This document shows, piece after piece, positions 1 to 8,946 of a stretch of 64,000 bases of DNA (its first letter is position 1; each line of letters begins with the position of its first letter). The stretch comes from Betaproteobacteria bacterium (GTDB lineage Bacteria; Pseudomonadota; Gammaproteobacteria; Burkholderiales; Casimicrobiaceae): positions 47,324 to 111,323 of the forward strand of contig JAAFJO010000008.1 of assembly GCA_013298145.1 (NCBI GenBank), in the 5' to 3' direction. The position numbers and the translations under genes were made by a program. Under the pieces are notes generated by a model, which did no database searches, was not told where the DNA came from, and saw only the letters and a program-made list of their open reading frames with translations.

Positions 1-66
1 TCCACGATCCTAAGTTTCTATTTGCGGCGTCCGTCCCCGCGTGCCAGAATCGCGAAGGGAGGGTTT

Positions 67-501
67 ATGGACGATCGAACGTCGCAGTCGAACACCGAAG
101 TTGAGTCTCAGTTAGCGATGCCCGCGCGCGCGCGGAAAATGCGCAAGACGGCGCGCCTTCAGCTCGTGCTAATCAGTGCCGCAGCGGCCTCGCTGGTTGG
201 TTGCGGTCGACTTGAAAACGACACCACGAGCCGAGACGTCTACGCCAACCTCGAAGAGTGTCGCGCCGATTGGGGCAACCCAGAGGATTGCGAAGAGATC
301 GACGAGAAGCGCTCAGCCACGGGCACGCGTTCGTTCTACGGCCCGCGCTACACCTCGCGCACTGGTTCCTCGGGTGGCTACTCGACGACCACTCGCCCTG
401 GCTCACGCGCAAAAGGCACCGTGAGCAGCGGCGCAAACGCGTCACGCGGCGGTTTTGGCTCGTCAAGCTCGCGTCACAGCAGCTCGTCTTATTCCGGCTA
501 G
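67..501 (+). CDS. DUF1190 (YgiB/YjfM-like) lipoprotein
   Basis: Small secreted lipoprotein of unknown function. From this start the protein has about 144 residues: a polar N-terminus, a hydrophobic stretch and a lipobox ending LVGC, so it is probably lipid-anchored in the envelope. The mature part has a Cys/Asp/Glu-rich segment (LEECRADWGNPEDCEEI) and then a low-complexity Ser/Gly/Arg tail containing RGGFG. Both features resemble E. coli YgiB and YjfM. I chose ATG 67 because GGGAGGG lies just upstream; an internal ATG at 139 would give a more ordinary 20-residue signal peptide but has a poorer ribosome site. The next two genes are the YgiC-like and YjfL-like partners, which supports the family call. 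Confidence 0.72.
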   Translation: MDDRTSQSNTEVESQLAMPARARKMRKTARLQLVLISAAAASLVGCGRLENDTTSRDVYANLEECRADWGNPEDCEEIDEKRSATGTRSFYGPRYTSRTGSSGGYSTTTRPGSRAKGTVSSGANASRGGFGSSSSRHSSSSYSG

Positions 502-610
502 CGCGAAGCCATAGCGTGCGGGGCGTTTGAAATTTTTCACGCGCAGCTTGGTACACGCTATGACACGTTGCTAAACCCACTCTCTTTACGCCCATTCCCA
601 CGAAGCATCG

Positions 611-1738
611 ATGAAACGCGAAAAGTGTCCCGTTCGGCCCCATTGGCAAAAGCGTTGCGAAGACGCGGGCTTTTCCTTTCATTCAATTGACGGTCTTTAT
701 TGGGACGAGGGCAATTGCTATCGGTTTAGCTCTGCCCAGATCGATGATCTCGAACATGCAACCATCGAGCTCTACAAGCTATGCATGGATGCCGCGGAAC
801 ACATCATCACGAAAGAGCGCTTCGCTGAGCTCGCTATTCCACAAGCCTCGTGGGCTTTGATTCGTGAGAGCTGGAATGAGGATCATCCCTCGCTCTTCGG
901 GCGATTTGATTTCGCGTGGAACGGCTCCGGTCCGCCCAAGCTTTTGGAATTCAATGCTGACACACCAACTTCGTTGATTGAGGCGAGTGTTGCGCAGTGG
1001 CATTGGCTTGAAGATGTGAAGCCCGGTGCAGATCAGTTCAATTCGTTACATGAGAAGTTGATCGCGCAATGGAGCTGGCTCAAGTCGGTGCATGGCTACA
1101 ACAACGTGCACTTCGCATGCGTCGCGGATAGCGAAGAAGATGGCGGCAACCTCGACTATCTGCGCGACACCGCCATGCAAGCCGGAATCGAAGCGCCCTG
1201 GATTTCGATGGAGGAAATCGGCTGGGATAGCGCGACTTCCACCTTTGTTGATCTCGAAGGGGATCGCATTGAAACGCTCTTCAAACTCTATCCGTGGGAA
1301 TGGATGCTCGCCGATGAGTTTGGTGACAATCTGCGCCGCACGCGCATGAATGTGATTGAGCCCGCATGGAAAATGGTGCTCGCGAACAAAGGTTTGCTGC
1401 CGATTCTCTGGGAGCTCTTCCCCGACCATCCGCTTTTGCTTCCGGCGTCGTTTGAGCGCCATAAAGTGCTCGGCGATTATGTGAAAAAGCCACTACTTTC
1501 GCGCGAAGGCGCGAACGTGGAAATTTACAAGGGCGGCGAAGTGATTCGCGCTGAGGGCACTTACGGCGAAGAAGGCTTTGTGTACCAGCAGTACACGCCC
1601 ATCGCCAATTTCGACGGCAACTTCGTCACGATTGGATCATGGATCATTGGCGACGAGCCAGCGGGGATCGGTCTTCGCGAGGATGCCACCGAAATTACGA
1701 TGAACACCTCACGTTTTTTGCCGCATTATTTTGAATAA
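611..1738 (+). CDS. glutathionylspermidine synthase-like ATP-grasp protein (YgiC/YjfC)
   Basis: A 375-residue member of the family related to the synthetase domain of glutathionylspermidine synthase, an ATP-grasp ligase. Landmarks are RFDFAWNGSGPPKLLEFNADTP split across residues of about 95-120, KLYPWEWM, VKKPLLSREGANV and the C-terminal YQQYTPI. These correspond to nucleotide- and metal-binding parts of the family. The E. coli homologues YgiC and YjfC match the synthetase half only and lack the amidase half, as here. The substrate of the stand-alone proteins is not established, so I infer only a peptide or polyamine ligase activity. The gene lies between a DUF1190 lipoprotein and a DUF350 membrane protein, the same partners as in the E. 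coli yjfLMC cluster. Confidence 0.85.
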   Translation: MKREKCPVRPHWQKRCEDAGFSFHSIDGLYWDEGNCYRFSSAQIDDLEHATIELYKLCMDAAEHIITKERFAELAIPQASWALIRESWNEDHPSLFGRFDFAWNGSGPPKLLEFNADTPTSLIEASVAQWHWLEDVKPGADQFNSLHEKLIAQWSWLKSVHGYNNVHFACVADSEEDGGNLDYLRDTAMQAGIEAPWISMEEIGWDSATSTFVDLEGDRIETLFKLYPWEWMLADEFGDNLRRTRMNVIEPAWKMVLANKGLLPILWELFPDHPLLLPASFERHKVLGDYVKKPLLSREGANVEIYKGGEVIRAEGTYGEEGFVYQQYTPIANFDGNFVTIGSWIIGDEPAGIGLREDATEITMNTSRFLPHYFE

Positions 1739-1777
1739 TTGGCAGCCAACATTTATGACTTACTTCTGGGGAATGCT

Positions 1778-2191
1778 ATGAGCTACACCATCGGCGAATC
1801 CATCCGTTACGTGGATGATTTCTTGATTTATTTCGGGCTCGCGCTCGCACTCTTCATCGCGTTTTTCTTTGTCTACACCGCCATCACGCCGTACAAAGAG
1901 CTGAAACTGATTCGTGATGGCAACACGGCTGCCGCAATTTCGCTCTCGGGCGCCATGATTGGTTTCGCTCTGCCAGTGGCAAGTACGGTGGCAAACGCCA
2001 TCAATCTAGTCGATATGGTGGTATTTGCTGTCGTGGCCACCGTCGTCCAATTGATCGTATTTGTGATCGCAAGAATGTTGATGCCGGGATTGACGGGCTC
2101 AATCGAAGATGGCAACACTGCGAAGGCGACGTTTTTGGCCACAATCTCGATTTCGGTGGGTGTACTTAACGCGGCGGCCCTGGTCTACTAG
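1778..2191 (+). CDS. DUF350 family membrane protein (YjfL-like)
   Basis: A predicted inner-membrane protein of 137 residues with about four hydrophobic segments (roughly residues 16-36, 51-70, 76-97 and 116-136) and the repeated charged loop pattern DGNTA (residues near 46 and 110), which suggests two duplicated halves, typical of DUF350. ATG 1778 is preferred because GGGG sits six bases upstream; an in-frame TTG at 1739 directly after the upstream stop is possible. It follows the ATP-grasp gene by about 40 bases, so the two are probably co-transcribed. Function is unknown; the family recurrently accompanies YgiC-like proteins. Confidence 0.75.
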   Translation: MSYTIGESIRYVDDFLIYFGLALALFIAFFFVYTAITPYKELKLIRDGNTAAAISLSGAMIGFALPVASTVANAINLVDMVVFAVVATVVQLIVFVIARMLMPGLTGSIEDGNTAKATFLATISISVGVLNAAALVY

Positions 2192-2371
2192 ACCTGCATG
2201 GATTTGTAGCCCAGAAGATCTCGCCCTATTTTTATCGGGGTAAGCGCGAGTTAATCAAGTCTATCGACTTCTTCACTGACCGCCCTTTCCCCCCAACGCT
2301 AGCGGGCGCTAAAACAATTAGCTATAAGTTGATTTTGGATTTCGGTCATCTTGTAAAGTCCGCTGCACAAT

Positions 2372-2399
2372 AAAAAAGCCCGCAAATGCGGGCTTTTTT
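2372..2399. terminator. bidirectional intrinsic terminator
   Basis: GCCCGCA and TGCGGGC form a seven-pair stem with a two-base loop, flanked by six A on the left and six T on the right. It sits 17 bases past the rplY stop codon on the minus strand and can also end plus-strand transcription from the DUF350 gene. Confidence 0.9.
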
Positions 2400-2415
2400 C
2401 GCAGCAAGCAATTGC

Positions 2416-3093
2416 TTACTTCTTCTTCGCGTCTTTTGCTGGTGCAGCGGCGGCGGGCGCCTTCTGCTTCGATGCGGCAACCTCAGCGGCTGCAACAGGT
2501 GCGCCATCAGCCGGTGCAGCTTCTTCTGCAACCACCGACGCCGTTGCAAACACGATGTCTTTGTTGCGGCCGTGAATCACAAGATCAACACCCGCTGGCA
2601 ACTTCACGTCTCTTGCGTGGATCGAATCGCCGGCCTTCATGTCTTTCATGTCGATCTCGACGAAGCGCGGAAGATCCTTTGGCAAGCAGGAAATTTCCAC
2701 TTCGTTCACGATGTGGTTCACCACCGCTGCAGAGAGTTTCACCGCTGGCGAAATGTCTTGGTTCACATAGTGGACCGGCACTTTCATGTGCAGTTTCTTA
2801 TTGGCATCGACGCGCTGAAAGTCGATGTGAAGAATGATCTGCTTGAACGGGTGATATTGCACGTCGCGCAACAACACCTGTGTTTTTGCGCTGCCGAGCG
2901 TCATCGAAAGAATCGAGCTGTGGAACTCTTCTTTCTTGAGCGCGTGCCAAAGTGGGTTGTGATCGAGCTCAATCATTTCCGGTTTTGCTTCGCCACCGTA
3001 GACGATGCCCGGTACTTTCGCTGCGCTACGAAGGCGGCGGCTCGCTCCGGTGCCCTGGTTCGTACGCGCGAATGCGGTGAATTCAGTTGCCAT
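2416..3093 (-). CDS. rplY: 50S ribosomal protein L25 (CTC form)
   Basis: Binds 5S rRNA in the large ribosomal subunit. At 225 residues this is the long CTC-type version: an N-terminal L25 domain (about residues 1-95, [18 protein letters not shown]) and a C-terminal beta domain (about 100-190, [19 protein letters not shown]), followed by an Ala/Lys-rich tail ending DAKKK. E. coli L25 has only the first domain. The gene is last in the minus-strand block TPR-lolB-ispE-tRNA-Gln-prs and is followed directly by a strong terminator. In many relatives pth (peptidyl-tRNA hydrolase) follows rplY; it is absent here. Confidence 0.96.
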   Translation of the reverse strand: MATEFTAFARTNQGTGASRRLRSAAKVPGIVYGGEAKPEMIELDHNPLWHALKKEEFHSSILSMTLGSAKTQVLLRDVQYHPFKQIILHIDFQRVDANKKLHMKVPVHYVNQDISPAVKLSAAVVNHIVNEVEISCLPKDLPRFVEIDMKDMKAGDSIHARDVKLPAGVDLVIHGRNKDIVFATASVVAEEAAPADGAPVAAAEVAASKQKAPAAAAPAKDAKKK

Positions 3094-3176
3094 TTTTCAG
3101 TTACTCCAAAGATGAAACATAAACCTATGCTTCGGTTAATTTCGTCGTGACACCGCGACCAGTGTGACAACGAAAG

Positions 3177-3198
3177 CCCTCGCACATGTGCGCGAGGG
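3177..3198 (-). other. hairpin between prs and rplY
   Basis: CCCTCGC and GCGAGGG form a perfect seven-pair stem around an eight-base loop, in the 170-base gap between the prs stop and the rplY start. There is no long T run after it on the minus strand, so it is more likely an mRNA processing or attenuation element than a full terminator. Nothing else was recognised in this gap. Confidence 0.45.
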
Positions 3199-3264
3199 AA
3201 AATCTAGCGGCTCGCCGGTGTTGTAACGCGCTCTATTGGGCGCGTTCGCAAAGCGTGCCTAGTC

Positions 3265-4224
3265 TTACTCGGTAAACAACGAAGAAACGGAGTCTTCGTT
3301 CGAAATTCGCTGCATCGTTTCGGCGATCAATTGCGCGCTTGAAATCTGGCGAATCTTTCCAGTTTTGGCAAGTTCGCCCGCATCGCTGGAGAGTGGGATC
3401 GTATCGGTAACCACGAGCGAATCAAGCGATGGGCCGGCAATTCGCGCCGCCGCTTCGCCCGAAAGGACTGCATGCGTGCAGTACGCGATCACTTTCACTG
3501 CGCCGTTGTCTTTGAGCGCTTGCGCCGCTTTGCACAAGGTGTTCGCGGTATCGACGATGTCGTCCATGATCAAACAGGTACGTCCTTCGACGTCACCGAT
3601 GATGTTCATCACCTCAGACACGTTAGCTTTAGGGCGACGTTTGTCGATGATCGCAAGATCAGTATCGAGTCGTTTCGCAACAGCGCGCGCACGCACGACG
3701 CCACCCACGTCAGGCGATACGACCAAGAGGTTTTCGTATTTCTGCTTCCAGATATCGGCGAGCAAAATCGGCGTCGCGTAAATATTGTCAACAGGAATAT
3801 TGAAAAAGCCTTGGATTTGATCTGCGTGCAAATCCATCGTTAGCACGCGATCCACGCCCACGGCAGTGAGCATATCGGCCACCACCTTGGCCGAAATCGG
3901 AACGCGCGCTGAGCGAGGGCGACGATCTTGGCGGGCGTAGCCGAAATACGGCATCGCCGCGGTAATGCGGCCAGCGGAGGCGCGCTTCAACGCATCCACC
4001 ATGATCACCAATTCCATCAGATTTTGATTGGTGGGCGCGCAAGTCGACTGCAGGACGAAAACGTCTTTACCGCGCACGTTTTCGAGGATTTCGATATCGC
4101 ATTCGCCATCGGAGAACGCCGAAACTTTTGCCTTACCGAGACGCAGGCTCAGGTGTTCGACGACCGACTGCGCGAGCTTCACGTTCGCGTTACCGGTGAA
4201 AACCATCATGTCGTGGTAGCTCAT
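3265..4224 (-). CDS. prs: ribose-phosphate pyrophosphokinase
   Basis: Makes PRPP from ribose 5-phosphate and ATP for nucleotide, histidine and tryptophan synthesis. The 319-residue length and nearly all family blocks match: [16 protein letters not shown], the ATP-binding loop [15 protein letters not shown], and the PRPP loop [11 protein letters not shown] (near residue 218). The C-terminal [12 protein letters not shown] is also typical. It lies downstream of tRNA-Gln, separated by an intrinsic terminator, so it probably has its own promoter or depends on readthrough. rplY follows. No anomaly seen. Confidence 0.97.
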   Translation of the reverse strand: MSYHDMMVFTGNANVKLAQSVVEHLSLRLGKAKVSAFSDGECDIEILENVRGKDVFVLQSTCAPTNQNLMELVIMVDALKRASAGRITAAMPYFGYARQDRRPRSARVPISAKVVADMLTAVGVDRVLTMDLHADQIQGFFNIPVDNIYATPILLADIWKQKYENLLVVSPDVGGVVRARAVAKRLDTDLAIIDKRRPKANVSEVMNIIGDVEGRTCLIMDDIVDTANTLCKAAQALKDNGAVKVIAYCTHAVLSGEAAARIAGPSLDSLVVTDTIPLSSDAGELAKTGKIRQISSAQLIAETMQRISNEDSVSSLFTE

Positions 4225-4262
4225 GGTCGTCTTACGTGCGCGAAGCGTGAATGGCGTTATCG

Positions 4263-4300
4263 AAAAAAAAGCGGTCTTGCAAACTTCAAAGACCGCTTTT
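4263..4300 (-). terminator. intrinsic terminator after tRNA-Gln
   Basis: GCGGTCTT (4271-4278) pairs with AAGACCGC (4289-4296). On the minus strand the stem is followed by eight T. It lies between the 3' end of tRNA-Gln and the start of prs, so it would end the TPR-lolB-ispE-tRNA transcript. Confidence 0.85.
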
Positions 4301-4314
4301 CAGGCATTAGGATT

Positions 4315-4389
4315 TGGCAGGGGAGGAAGGGATCGAACCTACGCATACCGGAATCAAAATCCGGTGCCTTACCACTTGGCGACTCCCCT
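4315..4389 (-). tRNA. glnQ: tRNA-Gln (anticodon UUG)
   Basis: On the minus strand the seven-pair acceptor stem AGGGGAG/CTCCCCT closes a cloverleaf with D-arm GCC...GGC, anticodon stem CCGGA/TCCGG enclosing TTTTGAT (anticodon TTG) and T-loop TTCGATC. The discriminator base is G and CCA is encoded. The T stem GTAGG/CCTTC contains one T-T mismatch. Its place between ispE and prs is the usual one in betaproteobacteria. The symbol is generic; I am sure of the isoacceptor but not of a naming convention. Confidence 0.93.
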
Positions 4390-4471
4390 ACACACGACGT
4401 CGCTTGCAAACAAGCTGGCCGTTGATCGCCTCACCGCCGCGCGATTACTCACACGTCTGTTCAGCGAAGCC

Positions 4472-5332
4472 CTAAATTATAGAAGATTTTGCGAAGTCGT
4501 GAAGGGGGTGACGATCGATAGAGTGAACTGCCCAGGCATCGAAAGACTGCGCATGCAGTTTCGCGAGCGTCGCGTGAACGGCCGAATTCCCGGCCACTGG
4601 GGCGAAGTAGGCGCTGCCCGAACCCGTCATGCGGGGCGTCAAGCCCGCGTCGGTCATTTCGCGCACTAAAGTCCTTGTGATCGGGGCTATCAGCTCAGCG
4701 ACCGACTGTAAGTTATTTATTCCGCTTGCCCAATTAAATTGGGCACTAGCGCTTGAAGCCTGATTTCTGTCCAATAATGGATGACGAAATACTTCGAGCG
4801 TGGGAATGCCAACGCGCGGGTGCGCCAAAACGAATTGGGCGCGCGGCAAGGTGATAGTTCGCAGCGCGTCACCGATTCCGGTCATGATTGCCCCCCGCCC
4901 GTGCACGAAAAATGGGACGTCGGCACCTAAAGTCACGCCGATTTGCATCACCACTTCGCGCGAGAGATTCAAGCGCCAGAGGCGGTTCAATCCCAACAAG
5001 GTCGTGGCAGCGTCTGAGCTTCCGCCCCCCAAGCCGGCCCCCTGAGGAATTCGCTTGGTCAATCGAATGTCGACCCCGAGCCGCGCGCGCGTGTCGCCTA
5101 CATAGACCCGCAACGCGCGTGCCGCCCGGCAAGCGAGATCGTTTTCCTCCGAGATTCCAGCCGGAGGATCAATCAATACAACCTTACCGTCTTCGCGCGT
5201 CGTGAGTTCTACCGTGTCAGCGAGCGAAACGAGCACCATCACCGATTCAAGCAAGTGATAGCCGTCCTCGCGCCGGCCCACGACATGCAGGAATGTGTTG
5301 ATTTTGGCGGGCGCGGGAAGAATGAGTTTCAC
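4472..5332 (-). CDS. ispE: 4-diphosphocytidyl-2-C-methyl-D-erythritol kinase
   Basis: GHMP-family kinase of the non-mevalonate isoprenoid pathway, phosphorylating CDP-methylerythritol. 286 residues. Motif 1 is PAKINTFLHVVGRREDGYH near the N-terminus, the ATP loop is IPQGAGLGGGSSDAA (about residues 92-106) and motif 3 is MTGSGSAYFAPV near residue 233. Residues of about 195-213 (QASSASAQFNWASGINN) form a locally AT-rich stretch that carries a perfect 17-base palindrome at 4728-4744. It sits 82 bases after lolB in the same direction and is followed by tRNA-Gln. Confidence 0.96.
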   Translation of the reverse strand: MKLILPAPAKINTFLHVVGRREDGYHLLESVMVLVSLADTVELTTREDGKVVLIDPPAGISEENDLACRAARALRVYVGDTRARLGVDIRLTKRIPQGAGLGGGSSDAATTLLGLNRLWRLNLSREVVMQIGVTLGADVPFFVHGRGAIMTGIGDALRTITLPRAQFVLAHPRVGIPTLEVFRHPLLDRNQASSASAQFNWASGINNLQSVAELIAPITRTLVREMTDAGLTPRMTGSGSAYFAPVAGNSAVHATLAKLHAQSFDAWAVHSIDRHPLHDFAKSSII

Positions 5333-5414
5333 GAACGGGCGACGCTAACGCGATGCGAGACACAACCCCGGATTTTGCCGAATGCCGCCCGGTGTCGCGC
5401 TTCGCCCGGGCGCG

Positions 5415-6044
5415 CTATTTCGTGGAAAACTCATCAAACACCCAGCGAATCTCGGTCGCCTCTGCTGGGCCAGCGGCATCAAACGCCCAGCGCATCCGGC
5501 GAACAAAGCGCGCGCCTTCATCAAACCGAGCGCTAATCACAACACTCCATCCGGATTCGCTGAACGACTCAACATTTGAATTAGAGTCCACGACTGTCGG
5601 CGTGCGGCCATCCGCGGGGATGCCTTGAAGCCAGGAAAAAAACTGTGCGTCAGAGATCGAGATTTCAATAAATCCGCGCAGCAATTCTGCAAAATTTTCG
5701 GCTTCGCGTCGACTGCCGTCGCCAAAAACACCAACCACGCGACCGCCAGCAACGCGCTCAATTCGCGCGAGCTGTGCGCCCGTTGGCGTGAACAAATCGA
5801 GCGTCGTTGCGCGCGCATCAACCGAGTAGCGAAACTGACCCGTGCCACTTTGATCGCCGCGCCGCGCCGAAAACCGACCGGCAACGCTAAATTCATTCAG
5901 CCGGACGGGTGCGTTCGCGGCGGTGATCGCGCTGGCTTCGCTGTGCGAAGTCACGCCGGGCATTGGCACCGTAGCGCAGCCGGTGAGGCCGAGGATCGCC
6001 CCAAGCAACAAAAACCAGTTAATGCGCAAGCGCGCGGCGCTCAC
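5415..6044 (-). CDS. lolB: outer-membrane lipoprotein assembly protein LolB
   Basis: Receives lipoproteins from LolA at the inner face of the outer membrane. 209 residues with a lipoprotein signal (hydrophobic stretch WFLLLGAILGLTGC, Cys as the acylated residue) and the LolB beta-barrel pattern: FSVAGRFSARRGDQSGTGQF, LDLFTPTGAQLARI and the C-terminal RWVFDEF. It starts with GTG that overlaps the TGA of the upstream TPR gene, so the two are translationally coupled. Weak overall conservation is normal for LolB; position before ispE supports the call. Confidence 0.9.
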   Translation of the reverse strand: MSAARLRINWFLLLGAILGLTGCATVPMPGVTSHSEASAITAANAPVRLNEFSVAGRFSARRGDQSGTGQFRYSVDARATTLDLFTPTGAQLARIERVAGGRVVGVFGDGSRREAENFAELLRGFIEISISDAQFFSWLQGIPADGRTPTVVDSNSNVESFSESGWSVVISARFDEGARFVRRMRWAFDAAGPAEATEIRWVFDEFSTK

Positions 6045-7756
6045 TTCGAATCCAGTCGCTCAATCGTCTTTTTGAGGATGTCGCTATCGGGCTGCGCCTT
6101 CAACTGATCGCGCCACACGCCCCGCGCCTCGTCTTTTCGCCCTTGCGCCCACAATACTTCGCCCAGATGCGCCGCAATCTCGCCATCTTTGAACTTCGAA
6201 TACGCGCGACGCAGATGCTCTTCCGCTTCTTTGAGTCGCCCTTGGCGAAAGAGAACCCAACCCATGCTGTCGATGATCGCCGCGTCATCGGGCGCGAGCT
6301 CAAGCGCCTTCTCAATCAATTGCCGCGCTTCATCGAGACGGGTGTTGCGATCAGCCAACGAGTAGCCGAGCGCGTTGTAGGCGTGGGCGCGCTTTGGCTC
6401 CATTTCGATCACTCGACGCAAGCGCCGTTCTGCATCTTCTAGACGCGAGAGGCGTTCCGCGAGCATAGCTGAGTCGTAGAGAATGTCCGCGCTATCGGGC
6501 AGCGTTTGCAGGGCGCCATCGAGCGCATCAAACGCTTTCGCGAGATCGCCCGCCTCTCGCCAAATCGCTGATTCAGTTTGCGCGAGCGTTACGCGTTCGG
6601 TCGGCGTTTGCGCTTGTAAGCGCTTCAAATGGCTCACCGCTTGCAGAATTCGCTTTTCGGCGGCGTAGGCGTGCGCGATGCGTAGCTGCGATTCCCAGTA
6701 GCGATCACCTTGCCCACGGCGCTCAACTTTTTCATAACGTTCAGCCGCGCTAGCCCAACGCTTTTGCGCCTCCGCAACGCGCCCCAGGTAGTAGTGAATC
6801 GCGTTCGCGTCGCCCCGCTCTTTGGCGAGCGCATCTTGCAACTCTTTCTCTGCGGTATCCCAATCTTCTGCAGCGTAGGCCGCGAGTGTTGCGGAAAGCT
6901 GCATTTCTTCGACATCGGCTTTGCCATCATCGGCTAGGTCAACGAACAACGTGCGCGCTTCTTTGGGGCGGCCTAAATCAAACAACTGGCGAGCGAGCAG
7001 TTGCTTCAAATCCCGCGATTCTGGATTGGCGGCGAGCGCACTCTGCAGGAGCAATACGCTCTCATCCGCCGCGAGTGCGCGCGCGCCGGGGGTTGAGGCC
7101 GCCTCCGCCTTCGCAACCAGCAATCGCGCCTTGACTGCCACCGCCTCGGGCCACGCTGGGCGAAGCGCGAGCGCGCGATCAATTGCGAGCATCGCTTCGC
7201 CAATGCGGGACTGAGTGGTGCCCGTAGTTGCTACGGCCAGCGCATAGTGGGATTCAGCGAGAGTGGGAAATTTAGTGACTGCGATGGACGCTAACTTCAC
7301 TGCGGCATCGCGGTCTTTCATCTGTGCAAGTTGCCGCGAAAGATCAAACAGTGCGGCACCGCGCGCATCGGCCGGGAAGCTGCTAACGTGTGCAATTGCT
7401 TGCTCAGCAGCGGCCAAATCGTTGCTATTGAGCGCGAGCGCTAGGCTAATTTGGTTAGCGCGGGTTGAGGCCGGATCAGCGCGAATCCAGAGCGCAGTGA
7501 TTTCTTTGGCCTGCACGAAATCGCGCTGCCGAAGAAGCAAATCAACCGCTCGTTCAGCCACTTTTGAATCAAGGCTCCGCCGAGCGAGCTCAACATAGGC
7601 TTGGCTCGCTGTCGCAATGTCACCATTGGCGAGCGCGAATTCCGCTGCGAGAACACCCGCCACAATGAAGCGATCACTGCTTTGAGCTTGAGCGCCCGGC
7701 AACAGCGCGGCAGTCAATACCAAGGCGCACGCGCCGTTACGAATCGATTTCTTCAT
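6041..7756 (-). CDS. tetratricopeptide repeat protein
   Basis: An exported or periplasmic TPR protein of about 571 residues. It begins with a signal peptide (MKKSIRNGACALVLTAALL, cleavage probably after AQA) and then consists almost wholly of helical TPR units; the clearest are near the C-terminus (HAYNALGYSLADRNTRLDEA, AAIIDSMGWVLFRQGRLKEA). I prefer ATG 7756 over one four codons upstream because it directly precedes the Lys-rich n-region. Its stop overlaps the lolB start. Proteins like this precede lolB in many betaproteobacteria, and a role in envelope assembly is plausible but not shown. Confidence 0.88.
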   Translation of the reverse strand: MKKSIRNGACALVLTAALLPGAQAQSSDRFIVAGVLAAEFALANGDIATASQAYVELARRSLDSKVAERAVDLLLRQRDFVQAKEITALWIRADPASTRANQISLALALNSNDLAAAEQAIAHVSSFPADARGAALFDLSRQLAQMKDRDAAVKLASIAVTKFPTLAESHYALAVATTGTTQSRIGEAMLAIDRALALRPAWPEAVAVKARLLVAKAEAASTPGARALAADESVLLLQSALAANPESRDLKQLLARQLFDLGRPKEARTLFVDLADDGKADVEEMQLSATLAAYAAEDWDTAEKELQDALAKERGDANAIHYYLGRVAEAQKRWASAAERYEKVERRGQGDRYWESQLRIAHAYAAEKRILQAVSHLKRLQAQTPTERVTLAQTESAIWREAGDLAKAFDALDGALQTLPDSADILYDSAMLAERLSRLEDAERRLRRVIEMEPKRAHAYNALGYSLADRNTRLDEARQLIEKALELAPDDAAIIDSMGWVLFRQGRLKEAEEHLRRAYSKFKDGEIAAHLGEVLWAQGRKDEARGVWRDQLKAQPDSDILKKTIERLDSK

Positions 7757-7836
7757 AGCTCTGAGCATACAACGCCATCCTGTGTTTGCCGGCTGCCCAC
7801 CCGAGTTAAGCCGCGCGCGCCCAGTACACTTTCACC

Positions 7837-8673
7837 ATGCCTGAGCTACCTGAAGTCGAGACCGTTCGCCGTGGATTGAGTTCCGAGATTGTCGGACGAA
7901 CGATCACCGGCGTTGCCGTGCGCGAACGGCGGCTGCGCTGGCCGATTGCTGAAAATTTCGAAACGCGGCTCGTTGGAAAGCGAATCGACGCAATTGAGCG
8001 GCGCAGTAAATATTTGCTGGTTCGGCTCATGGATGACGCACTTCGCGCCTCCACCTTGCTCGCACACCTCGGCATGACGGGTAGCTTCGTCGTTAATGAT
8101 GAGCGCACCGCCTCCCGCATAAAGCCCCATGACCACGTCGATCTTATCCTCGACAGCGGCGCCATTGTTCGCTACAACGATCCTAGGCGATTTGGTTCGA
8201 TGCACGTTTTTGATGGGCCCGACTCAGCCCAGCCGCTGCTTGCACAGTTAGGACCTGAACCGCTCACTGATGCGCTCGATGGCCGCTATTTATTTGATCA
8301 GACACGCCGACGACCTGGGCCGATCAAACAAGCCATCATGGACAATCATTTAGTGGTGGGCGTTGGCAACATTTATGCGAATGAATCGCTGTTTCGCGCA
8401 GGGATTCATCCCAATCGTGCCGCAAACCGAATCAGCAAGCAGCGCTACGATCAACTCGTTCACGAAATTAAGGCTGTACTCAGCGAGGCGATCAACGCTG
8501 GCGGATCAACGCTTCGAGACTACGTGAACGCGAGCGGAGAACCAGGCTATTTCCAGCTTAACTACTTTGTCTACGGGCGCGACGGCGAAGCCTGTCGCCG
8601 TTGCAAATCAGCGTTAAAACTGGCGAGGCACGGCGGGCGGGCCACCGTTTATTGTGCGAAATGTCAGCGGTAG
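7837..8673 (+). CDS. mutM: formamidopyrimidine-DNA glycosylase
   Basis: Base-excision repair enzyme that removes 8-oxoguanine and formamidopyrimidines. 278 residues, starting MPELPEVETVRRGL, so the catalytic Pro and Glu are present at positions 2 and 3. The helix-two-turn-helix part contains NHLVVGVGNIYANESLF (about residues 168-184), and the C-terminal zinc finger has the spacing C-x2-C-x16-C-x2-C. It is transcribed divergently from the TPR gene across about 80 bases. Confidence 0.97.
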   Translation: MPELPEVETVRRGLSSEIVGRTITGVAVRERRLRWPIAENFETRLVGKRIDAIERRSKYLLVRLMDDALRASTLLAHLGMTGSFVVNDERTASRIKPHDHVDLILDSGAIVRYNDPRRFGSMHVFDGPDSAQPLLAQLGPEPLTDALDGRYLFDQTRRRPGPIKQAIMDNHLVVGVGNIYANESLFRAGIHPNRAANRISKQRYDQLVHEIKAVLSEAINAGGSTLRDYVNASGEPGYFQLNYFVYGRDGEACRRCKSALKLARHGGRATVYCAKCQR

Positions 8674-8946
8674 CGCGGTGCGAAACCATTGATTGAGTGA
8701 GCATTGCAAAACGGGGCGCAACAACGCTTCGCTCGCTTGACGCCGTAGCTCTGCCACGCAATTGGGCGCGGACACTGGCACAATGAAGCATAGAAAAATC
8801 GCTAACTTCAAATCCAAAGCGCCCACTTCAATTGGGCTACGAAGCATATTGCGAATATTTCATAAACTAATTTTTCTCCAAGCTAGCCCTCACTGAATCA
8901 GGGGTAGCTATAGTAATTTATATTGATTTTTAGGATCGCGTCCGCC

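Noticed and set aside
2386..3150. 254-codon plus-strand frame opposite rplY
   Set aside because: It lies entirely on the antisense strand of a certain ribosomal protein gene and has a Cys/His/Arg-rich, non-biological composition.
4315..4389. T-T mismatch in the T stem of tRNA-Gln
   Set aside because: A single mismatch in an otherwise complete cloverleaf with encoded CCA; I believe similar tRNA-Gln genes occur in relatives, so it is not a sign of a pseudogene.
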